This document shows, piece by piece, positions 55,847 through 62,950 of a stretch of DNA of 64,000 nucleotides (positions within the stretch are counted from its first letter, which is position 1; each line of letters opens with the position of its first letter). Made by a program: the position numbers and the translations under genes. The notes beneath the pieces were generated by a model. The model searched no databases, was not told the DNA's origin, and saw only the letters and a program-made list of their open reading frames with translations. The stretch comes from Xenophilus sp. E41. Its GTDB lineage: Bacteria; Pseudomonadota; Gammaproteobacteria; Burkholderiales; Burkholderiaceae_C. The DNA is taken from assembly GCF_003671765.1 (NCBI RefSeq), contig NZ_QPIB01000012.1, positions 325,339 to 389,338 of the forward strand, read 5' to 3'.

Positions 55847-56120
55847 GCCATGCCTCCCGACGAGCCGCCTCTGGGGAGGCATGCGCCCCTTCGGGGGGCG
55901 GCGATTGCACGCAGTGAAGAGCGTGGGGACGTCATGTTTGTCTCCGTGTGGCTATGCCTCGTGGGCGTGGCGTGGTCGGTGGGCTCAGGCGGTCGGGTGA
56001 ACACACTTGCCCCGCAGCCATGATGCTCGCAAAGTGTATGCCCGGCGCGCCGACAGGTGTTTGCTTTCTATGCCTCAAACTCGGCCCCTCGAGAAAGCTT
56101 CTTTCGCAAGGGTGCAAGAT

Positions 56121-56597
56121 ATGGAAAGAATCGACAAGTACGACCTGGCGATCCTGCAAGAACTTCAGGCCGACGCACGGCTGACCAATGCCGAGCTCGC
56201 GCAGCGCGTGGGCCTGTCGGCCGCGCCCTGCTGGCGCCGCGTGCGGGCGCTGGAGGCTTCGGGTTTCATCAAGGGCTACCACGCAGAGATCGACCGCCAC
56301 AAGATCGGGCTGGGCGTGCTGGCCTTCGTGCGTGTGGACACCGAACGCGTCACCGGCGACGCCACGCGCAAGCTCGAGGAGGCCATCCGCAAGATGCCCG
56401 AGGTCGTGAGCTGCCACTACATCAGCGGCACCGGCACCTTCGAGCTGCAGGTGGTGGCGCGGGACCTGGACGGCTTCTCGCGCTTCGCGCGCGAGCACCT
56501 GATGAACCTGCCCAACGTGAAGGACCTGCACACGAGTTTTTCGCTCGGCGAGGTCAAGGCCAGCCGGGCGCTGCCGCTGGCGCATCTGAAGGGTTGA
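56121..56597 (+). CDS. Lrp/AsnC family transcriptional regulator
   Basis: 158 residues: HTH (D-L-A-I-L-Q-E-L-Q-A-D-A-R-L-T-N-A-E-L-A) then a RAM-like ligand domain. ATG 56121 is the conserved start (M-E-R-I-D-K-Y-D). Divergent 274 bp from the indolepyruvate oxidoreductase gene, so an aromatic amino acid or arylpyruvate is a sensible effector. Confidence 0.93.
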   Translation: MERIDKYDLAILQELQADARLTNAELAQRVGLSAAPCWRRVRALEASGFIKGYHAEIDRHKIGLGVLAFVRVDTERVTGDATRKLEEAIRKMPEVVSCHYISGTGTFELQVVARDLDGFSRFAREHLMNLPNVKDLHTSFSLGEVKASRALPLAHLKG

Positions 56598-56622
56598 AGG
56601 CCCGCAGCGAGGCCTCCGATGG

Positions 56623-56931
56623 CTAGGCCACTTTCTTCAGTGAACTTAGCGCGATTTCGCCACCCTGGCTGCTGAACGTCGGTCCGTCGGATCCTGCAGA
56701 TTGCGCGACACCGTCGATCCGATGTTCACCCGTGTCGTATTGCGTCACCGCGCCGTCACACTCGACGACCAGGCGTCGTTCGGCCGCGAAGTACGCATAA
56801 CGCATCCCGTTCTGGCTGCCCGAACTCGCGGGAGAGCTCAGCCCTTCCGGCCACCAGCCCTGCGTGGCGGTCTGCATGGGTTCCATCGGCTGCATCGGCG
56901 CCATCGGTTTCAGTGGCTTCATGGGCTCCAT
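56623..56931 (-). CDS. Small protein with SGSQNGMRYA domain, Met/Pro-rich start
   Basis: 102 residues. First ~20 residues are a low-complexity M-x-P-M/L repeat (six Met in 20), then a ~65-residue beta-rich domain beginning S-G-S-Q-N-G-M-R-Y-A and ending S-L-K-K-V. That domain is clearly paralogous to the centre of the gene just upstream. No signal peptide. Start could be any of several in-frame Met codons. Function unknown. Confidence 0.6.
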   Translation of the reverse strand: MEPMKPLKPMAPMQPMEPMQTATQGWWPEGLSSPASSGSQNGMRYAYFAAERRLVVECDGAVTQYDTGEHRIDGVAQSAGSDGPTFSSQGGEIALSSLKKVA

Positions 56932-56946
56932 GGGTTTTTTCCTCGG

Positions 56947-57774
56947 TCAAAGACGATCCAGCAGCTGTGCCTTCTTGCTCGTGAACTCCTGGTCGGTCAG
57001 GACGCCCCGCGCGTGCAGCTCGGCAAGCTTCGAAAGCAAATCCAGGGTCTGGGCCTGCGATGTCGGCACCGCGCTGCCTCCAGCCTCGGCCTCGCCGACG
57101 CTCGACGCGTCCGGGCCGGACCTGGCGCTCGTGGGCCCATCGTGCCCGTCCGCGCCGACCTCCCGCAACGAAACGAGATCGACGGGCCCGTGCTGGCTGG
57201 TGAAAGTGATGCTTCCACTCCCGCTCTGCTGTTGCGCCACGCCATGGATGTCGTGGTCGGCGGTGTCGAAGACCCGGCGGCGGCCGTGCCCTTCCAACAC
57301 CAGTCGGCGGTGCGCCGGGAACCAGGCGTAGCGCATCCCGTTCTGCGACCCGCTGGCCGCCGGAAGGCCGAACTGCTCCTGCGCCGACGCAGGCGGGTCC
57401 GCCATGTCGAGAGGGCGCTGCGCCAGCGGCGGCAAGTTCGCGCCGCCCCAGGGCGCCAGCGCTTCGCAAAGTGCCGCCACGCGCCCGGCGAGGCCGCGGT
57501 TGAACATGTCGCCCACCATCACCATCCCGTTGCGCATCCACTGCCCTGAACCGCCAAGCTCGGGGTGGCTGAACTGCGCCATGTCACCGCCGCCGACCGA
57601 GATCGCCCGATACAGCTCGTTCAGCGCCTCGATCGAAAAGCCATGCTGTGCGGCGAGAAGGGCCCGCTCCTGATGGCGATCCCCAGGTTCTTCGCTCGCG
57701 GCGTTCCGCGCCGCACCGGCGCGCCGTGTCACGTCGTCTTCGGCAGCGTTGCGGGTGCTGGGAGGCTTGGTCAT
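56947..57774 (-). CDS. SHOCT-domain protein with SGSQNGMRYA domain
   Basis: 275 residues. N-terminal helical region with the F-S-I-E-A-L and M-A-Q-F-S-H-P-E-L-G-G-S-G-Q-W block seen in other SHOCT proteins; middle domain S-G-S-Q-N-G-M-R-Y-A-W (about 145-205); C-terminal SHOCT (L-x-x-L-x-x-x-x-G-V-L-T-D-Q-E-F-x-x-K-K). SHOCT is a short oligomerisation motif. Function unknown; the next gene repeats the middle domain and lacks SHOCT. Confidence 0.78.
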   Translation of the reverse strand: MTKPPSTRNAAEDDVTRRAGAARNAASEEPGDRHQERALLAAQHGFSIEALNELYRAISVGGGDMAQFSHPELGGSGQWMRNGMVMVGDMFNRGLAGRVAALCEALAPWGGANLPPLAQRPLDMADPPASAQEQFGLPAASGSQNGMRYAWFPAHRRLVLEGHGRRRVFDTADHDIHGVAQQQSGSGSITFTSQHGPVDLVSLREVGADGHDGPTSARSGPDASSVGEAEAGGSAVPTSQAQTLDLLSKLAELHARGVLTDQEFTSKKAQLLDRL

Positions 57775-57909
57775 GAGGCTCACTGTCGCCTCGCCTCTCG
57801 CCGGTGCCATCGGCAGCGCAAGCCGTCGGCAGGTAGGCCTCGGCCTATAGCGGCAGGCGTGCGCGCCGGCTCATGCAGCGAATCGGCATGTCGTCCGACG
57901 CCGCGAAAA

Positions 57910-57925
57910 CTGTACGTTCATACAG
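57910..57925. promoter_or_regulatory. LexA (SOS) box CTGT-N8-ACAG
   Basis: CTGTACGTTCATACAG matches the CTGT-N8-ACAG SOS box used by gamma- and betaproteobacteria, with A-rich flank on one side. It is 26 bp before the DUF3072 start candidate and 136 bp before the divergent SHOCT gene start. Confidence 0.7.
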
Positions 57926-57951
57926 TGATTGTCTTCAACAGGAGATCCGCC

Positions 57952-58182
57952 CTGACCGACAAAGCCACCCAGACGCATGCCAGCGAAAGCAACATGGAAA
58001 AAGACCCCAGCACGTGGGTCACGGGCGACGAGCCCATGACCGGTGCCCAGCACTCCTATCTGAAGACGCTCTCGGAGGAGGCCAAGGAAGCATTCGACGA
58101 CACGCTCACCAAGGCGCAGGCCTCGGAGCGAATCGAGGAGCTCCAGACCGTGACCGGCCGAGGCGAACCCCGGAAGGGCTGA
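57952..58182 (+). CDS. DUF3072 protein, likely CTG start
   Basis: 76 residues if read from CTG 57952 (L-T-D-K-A-T-Q), which has AGGAGAT 6 bases upstream; the first ATG (57994) would give 62 residues with no ribosome site. DUF3072 core: E-P-M-T-G-A-Q-x-S-Y-L-K-T-L-S-E-E-A and L-T-K-A-x-A-S-E-R-I-E-E-L. Homologs I remember have M-T-D-K-like starts. A LexA box precedes it. Function unknown. Confidence 0.75.
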   Translation: MTDKATQTHASESNMEKDPSTWVTGDEPMTGAQHSYLKTLSEEAKEAFDDTLTKAQASERIEELQTVTGRGEPRKG

Positions 58183-58294
58183 TGCCGAAGCGCGGCGCAC
58201 GGCTCGAGGGCCCCGCGCACTTGCTCGCTCGCACGGTCCGCGACGCCGGGCGCCGCACGCCACGCCCGCTTGCACGCCACAATCAGCGGGCCCC

Positions 58295-59920
58295 ATGCCC
58301 CCCATCGCCCCCGAAGAATCCCCCCCGCCGCCCCTGAAGCCCCGGCCGCCCAAGCTGGCGGCGCTGGAGCCGCTGAAACTGCCGGTGTTCCGCATGCTGT
58401 GGAGCACCTGGCTGATCGCCAACATCTGCATGTGGATGAACGACGTGGCGGCGGCGTGGATGATGACCACGCTGACCTCCTCGCCGGTGTGGGTGGCGCT
58501 GGTGCAGTCGGCGTCCACGCTGCCCGTGTTCCTGCTGGGCCTGCCCAGCGGCGCACTGGCCGACATCCTGGACCGGCGGCGCTGGCTGGTGGCCACGCAG
58601 TTCTGGCTGGCGGGCACGGCGATCGTGCTGTGCGTGGCGATCGCCCTGGGCTGGATGAACGCGCCGCTGCTGCTGGCGCTGACCTTTGCCAACGGCATCG
58701 GGCTGGCGCTGCGCTGGCCGGTGTTCTCGGCCATCGTGCCCGAGCTCGTCACGCGTCCCCTGCTGCCCGCGGCGCTGGGCCTGAACGGCATCGCCATGAA
58801 CGCCTCGCGCATCATCGGCCCGCTCACGGCCGGCGTGCTGATCGCCAGCGCGGGCAGCGTGTGGGTGTTCGCGCTCAATGCGGTGCTGTCGGTGGCCTCG
58901 GGCTTCGTCGTGCTGCGCTGGCGGCGCGAGCACACGCCCAATCCGCTGGGCCGCGAACGCCTGATCAGCGCGATGCGCGTTGGCGTGCAGTTCGTGCGCC
59001 AGTCGGCCCGCATGCGCGCGGTGCTCACGCGCATCGCGATCTTCTTCCTGCATTCCACCGCCCTGCTGGCGCTGCTGCCGCTGCTCGCGCGCGGCCTGCA
59101 CGGCGGCGATGCCGGCACCTTCACCCTGCTGCTGGCCTCGATGGGTGCCGGCGCGATCGTGGCGGTGCTGTTCCTGCCGCGCCTGCGCCAGGCGCTGGGG
59201 CGCGACCAGCTGGTGCTGCGCGGCACCGCACTGCAATCGGCGGCCACGGCCGTGATGGCGGTGGCGCCCAACACCTGGGTCGCGGTGCCGGCGATGTTCT
59301 TCGGCGGCGCGGCCTGGATCACGGTGGCCAACTCGCTGTCGGTGTCGGCCCAGCTCGCGCTGCCCGACTGGGTGCGTGCCCGCGGCATGGCGACCTACCA
59401 GATGGCCATCATGGGCGCCAGCGCCTTCGGGGCCGCGCTGTGGGGCAACGTGGCGGAGGCCAGTTCGCTGCGCGCGAGCCTGCTGGTGGCGGCCGTGAGC
59501 GGCACGGTGGTCATGCTGCTGGCCCTGCGCTTCGTGACCGACCATGCCGACGAGGACGACCTCAGCCCGGCGCAGGCCGGCTGGGCCGCCGGGCCGCCGC
59601 CGGAACCGCCCGAGGAAAGCGGCCGCGTGGTGGTGACGGTCGAATACATCATCGACCCGGCGCGCGCCGCCGCCTTCCACCTGGTGATGCAGCAGACGCG
59701 CCGCGTGCGCCTGAGCCAGGGCGCCGTGGGCTGGGAGCTGCTGCACGACGTGGCCCAGCCCGAACGCTACGTCGAGGAGATCGTCGACGAGTCCTGGACC
59801 GAGCACCTGCGCCGCTTCAGCCGCGCCACGGCCACCGACATGGCGCTGCGCGAGCGGCGCCTGGCCTTCCACATCGGCGAGTCGCCGCCGGTGGTGACGC
59901 GCTACGTGGTGCGGCGCTGA
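58295..59920 (+). CDS. MFS transporter (EntS-like) with C-terminal alpha+beta domain
   Basis: 541 residues: twelve-helix MFS_3 type (about 25-415), with D-R-R-R-W in the helix 2-3 loop, then a Pro/Glu-rich linker and a ~95-residue C-terminal domain (V-V-T-V-E-Y-I-I-D-P, then V-D-E-S-W-T-E-H-L-R-R-F) that resembles a dimeric alpha+beta barrel. The MFS_3 family exports siderophores or drugs; substrate unknown. A proline-rich N-terminus is in the cytoplasm. Confidence 0.9.
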   Translation: MPPIAPEESPPPPLKPRPPKLAALEPLKLPVFRMLWSTWLIANICMWMNDVAAAWMMTTLTSSPVWVALVQSASTLPVFLLGLPSGALADILDRRRWLVATQFWLAGTAIVLCVAIALGWMNAPLLLALTFANGIGLALRWPVFSAIVPELVTRPLLPAALGLNGIAMNASRIIGPLTAGVLIASAGSVWVFALNAVLSVASGFVVLRWRREHTPNPLGRERLISAMRVGVQFVRQSARMRAVLTRIAIFFLHSTALLALLPLLARGLHGGDAGTFTLLLASMGAGAIVAVLFLPRLRQALGRDQLVLRGTALQSAATAVMAVAPNTWVAVPAMFFGGAAWITVANSLSVSAQLALPDWVRARGMATYQMAIMGASAFGAALWGNVAEASSLRASLLVAAVSGTVVMLLALRFVTDHADEDDLSPAQAGWAAGPPPEPPEESGRVVVTVEYIIDPARAAAFHLVMQQTRRVRLSQGAVGWELLHDVAQPERYVEEIVDESWTEHLRRFSRATATDMALRERRLAFHIGESPPVVTRYVVRR

Positions 59921-59931
59921 GCGCCCCGGCG

Positions 59932-59999
59932 CCGATCGTCACGGTCGTGACGAATTCGGCCGCAGCGCTCGACGGGCCTGGGCTGCAGGCCGATTGCAC
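59932..59999 (+). repeat. 68-bp dispersed element, copy B (after MFS gene)
   Basis: Starts CCGATCGTCACGG, palindrome CGTCAC-N4-GTGACG at 59937-59952, ends in GATTGCACT. Gap-free match to 10105-10172. It begins 11 bp after the MFS stop codon. Confidence 0.6.
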
Positions 60000-60070
60000 T
60001 GGGGCCGGCTGCGCTCGTCCTGAAGCAGTGCGGCGCCCTGCCGCAGCCCCGGGGGCACGCGCTCAGGAAT

Positions 60071-61471
60071 TCACTCGAACTGCACGGTGTCAGCCAGCAG
60101 CACGCCCTCGCGCACGGCGGTGCCGGTCACGCGCACGCGGCGCCCGTTGGCCAGGTCGCCGGCGTGTCCGTTCACGAACACCACGCTGCCCACGCTGGCA
60201 TCCACCGGCTGGCCCTGTACGCGGAAATCCGCGGCCGACCGGTAGCCGCCCACCGCGCCGATGAGCGTGAAGCGTGCCGGCCCGCCGGTGCCCGGCACGT
60301 GGCGGATGCGCAGCTTGCTCGCCACCACCGTCTGGCCCTGGCGCACGCCGTCGATTTCCACCCGCACGCCGTTGCCCAGCGATGTGGCGAGCCCACCGGT
60401 GACGGCGGCGGCCGAGGCATCCACCGCCACGCCGAGGAGCCGGAAGGACGCGAGCGAGGCGAAGTCGGCCATCACGCCCGACAGCTGCACGGGGGTGCCG
60501 CTCTGCGCCGGAAGCGGGTACCAGGCTTCGATGCGGCTGGCCTGCAGCACACCGGCCACGGCCGGCACGGCGGCGCGCACGCGCACGACGGCGCCGTCGA
60601 CGAGCTCGCCCGCCGCCATGCCGTCCAGCACGGCGGCCGTGTAGCTGACGCGCACGCCGCCCAGCAGGAAGCTGCCGCTCGCGCGGTCGAGTTGCCGGAC
60701 CACGCCGCTGAGCACCGGCGCGGTCGCCACGCCGACGGTCTGCACGCGGGTCGCGCGCAGGGTGCCGGCCGAGGTCGGCAGCGCCCAGACCTGGACCGGC
60801 GTGCCCACGGCCAGGGCCGCCAGGCCCGCGCTGTCGGCCCAGACGGTGGCCGGATCGACCGTGAGCCGGTTGCCCAGGACCACGAAGCTGCCGTCGCCGG
60901 CCAGGTCCACGCTGTCCACCGCACCGCGCACGTCGGCGGCGGAACGCACGCGCAGCGCGGTGCCGGCGGTGAAGGCCGCGTCGGCCCGGGCCGTGACGCG
61001 CACGCTCATGCCGATGGCGAGCGCAGCGGTGTCTTCCAGTTCGTAGACCGTGGCGGTCGGCGTCTCGTAGCGCAGGCTGTTGACGATCACGCTGCCCAGG
61101 CCGTCGACCGAGCCGACCGAGGTGGCGTCTGCCGCCACCCCCACGCCGGTGCCGCCGGAGCCCACACCGCCATCGTCTCCGCCGCCAGTGCCGTTGCCGG
61201 CCGTGCTGGTGCCGCCGCCGCCGCTGCCGGAGGTACTGCCACCGCTGCCGGTGCCGCCGCCGCCCGCCGCGCCGCCGGCGTCACTGCCGCCGCCTGTGCC
61301 CGTGCCGTTGCCGGCACCTGCCGCCGGGCTGCCGTTGCCGGCCGTGCCCGAGGCGGCGCCCAGTGCCGGGAAGCCACCGCCGCCATCGCCGCCGCCGCAC
61401 GAGGACAGCAGCGCCAGGAGGAAGGCGCACAGCAGCGCGCGCCAGGCCAGGGGTCGTGCCGTAGCCGTCAT
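60071..61471 (-). CDS. DUF5666 repeat lipoprotein
   Basis: 466 residues. Lipobox L-L-S-S-C, a very Gly-rich linker (about 27-112), then four to five DUF5666-like beta repeats (G-x-V-x-x-V-x-x-x-x-F-x-L-x-x-x-x-V pattern). Likely outer-membrane-tethered, extracellular or periplasmic, probably binding another protein or ligand. Its start overlaps the end of the DUF6502 gene by 4 bp, so the two are coupled. Confidence 0.85.
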   Translation of the reverse strand: MTATARPLAWRALLCAFLLALLSSCGGGDGGGGFPALGAASGTAGNGSPAAGAGNGTGTGGGSDAGGAAGGGGTGSGGSTSGSGGGGTSTAGNGTGGGDDGGVGSGGTGVGVAADATSVGSVDGLGSVIVNSLRYETPTATVYELEDTAALAIGMSVRVTARADAAFTAGTALRVRSAADVRGAVDSVDLAGDGSFVVLGNRLTVDPATVWADSAGLAALAVGTPVQVWALPTSAGTLRATRVQTVGVATAPVLSGVVRQLDRASGSFLLGGVRVSYTAAVLDGMAAGELVDGAVVRVRAAVPAVAGVLQASRIEAWYPLPAQSGTPVQLSGVMADFASLASFRLLGVAVDASAAAVTGGLATSLGNGVRVEIDGVRQGQTVVASKLRIRHVPGTGGPARFTLIGAVGGYRSAADFRVQGQPVDASVGSVVFVNGHAGDLANGRRVRVTGTAVREGVLLADTVQFE

Positions 61472-62316
61472 GGGGTCGGTCCTTCCGCGCCGTGCCGGGC
61501 CTCATCGGCCGGCGGCGGCGCCGTTTCTTCCTCGTAGTAGGTGTAGATGCCGACGCGGATGCGCGCCCGGGCACCGTCCGGGGCGGCGTCCACGGCCGCC
61601 ATCATCTCGCGGGTCAGCGTCTGGTGCATCTCGGCCCAGCGGGTCCGCACCCCGGCGTGGATGCGCTCGCAGTCCTCCAGGCTCAGGCCGCGCGCGTACA
61701 CGGCGCGCTCGAGCATGCGTGGCGACTCGCCCAGGGTGTTGCCGACGGCGGCCAGCAGGTGGTCGCGGCCGTTGTCGCCGACGAAGGCCAGCATCGACTG
61801 CAGGTCGCTGGCGGGCACGAAGCCGTCGGCCCGCAGTTCGGCCTCGGCGCCCTGCTCGGAGACCAGATCCAGCCGCACCAGTTCGTCCAGCACCGCGCGG
61901 TGGTGCAGGTTGCCTCGGCTGGCTTCGCGCGCGACCGATTCGAAGCTCGGGCCCGGGTGGTCGCTGCGGGCCACCACCGGCAGGCGCACGCGCTCCGGCT
62001 GCTCCGCCACCAGTTGCAGCCAGCGGGTGAAGACCTTGGCCGCGGCCGACAGCTCGGTGTGCGGCAGCGGGTCGAGCGTGGCGCGAACGCGCGCTGTGAT
62101 GGCCTTGCGGTTCAGGCCCGTGGTGACCGACAACTGACTGACGTTGGGCCGCTTGACACCCTGGGCCTGCCAGATGCGGCGGGCCTCGTCGAGCAGCTGC
62201 TCGCGCAGCAGTTCGTCCAGGTGCGGGTACTTCACGCCCATGGCCAGGGCCAGGCGCACCAGCGGCCGCATCACGCGTGCGCATGCGCCGAGGGCCCAGT
62301 GAAGGCGTTGTTCCAT
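61468..62316 (-). CDS. DUF6502 family protein
   Basis: 282 residues, soluble, mostly helical, with an N-terminal L-G-A-C-A-R-V-M-R-P-L-V-R-L-A-L-A-M-G-V helix and an HTH-like S-V-T-T-G-L-N-R-K-A-I stretch near residues 63-73, so it could be DNA-binding. Directly upstream of and overlapping the DUF5666 gene; the pair is a recurring one in this family. Function unknown. Confidence 0.82.
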   Translation of the reverse strand: MEQRLHWALGACARVMRPLVRLALAMGVKYPHLDELLREQLLDEARRIWQAQGVKRPNVSQLSVTTGLNRKAITARVRATLDPLPHTELSAAAKVFTRWLQLVAEQPERVRLPVVARSDHPGPSFESVAREASRGNLHHRAVLDELVRLDLVSEQGAEAELRADGFVPASDLQSMLAFVGDNGRDHLLAAVGNTLGESPRMLERAVYARGLSLEDCERIHAGVRTRWAEMHQTLTREMMAAVDAAPDGARARIRVGIYTYYEEETAPPPADEARHGAEGPTP

Positions 62317-62407
62317 GGATCGGGTTCAGGGGCCGGAAGCGGCGCGGCGCGCCCCCGGCGGGAGTCGGTTGGGCCGCCATTGTGGGGCCTGCGCGCCGAG
62401 GACCGCT

Positions 62408-62947
62408 TCAGCTGGCACAGCTGCCGGTGCTGGTGCGCGTGACGCTGGCGCGTCCCGTGGCGCTGACCTTCACGACGCGCTCCTGGCTGCCCACCGGTGC
62501 CGCGCGGCGCACCGTGAGCGTGGCCTCGCTCGCGCCGACGCCGGTCGGGTCGAAGCTCAGGCTGTCCTTGCCGCCCGCGGCCCGCAGACGGTAGCCGCCG
62601 GCCAGGGCTGCCTGGCGCTGCAGCACGGTCGACCCGCTGCTGACGATCCAGCCCGCCTCCCAATGTCCGTCGCCGGCGCAGTTGAGGCCGTCGGCAGAGG
62701 CGCACACCTTGACCGTCGCGTTGCGCTTGATGGCCTCGCTGCGTGCCAGCTGGGTGCCGGCCACCAGCGCGGTGGCGTAGTTGCCCAGCCGGCTGGAGAG
62801 CCGCACGTCGTCGAAGGCAGGAACGGCGATCATCAGCAGCACCGCCAGGACGGCGACGGTCACCATCAGCTCGACCAGCGTGAAGGCACGCTGGCGAACA
62901 CGTGCCGCCAGGGTGCGGCGGCCGGACACGGAGCGCGGGGCTTGCAT
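62408..62947 (-). CDS. Type IV minor pilin, FimT/GspH family
   Basis: 179 residues. Prepilin site R-A|F-T-L-V-E-L-M-V with Ala at -1, a hydrophobic N-terminal helix, then a GspH-like head with two Cys (K-V-C-A-S-A-D-G, C-A-S end). Follows pilY1 with a 3-bp gap, as in type IV pilus minor-pilin clusters. Primes pilus assembly or functions with PilY1. Confidence 0.88.
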   Translation of the reverse strand: MQAPRSVSGRRTLAARVRQRAFTLVELMVTVAVLAVLLMIAVPAFDDVRLSSRLGNYATALVAGTQLARSEAIKRNATVKVCASADGLNCAGDGHWEAGWIVSSGSTVLQRQAALAGGYRLRAAGGKDSLSFDPTGVGASEATLTVRRAAPVGSQERVVKVSATGRASVTRTSTGSCAS

Positions 62948-62950
62948 GGC

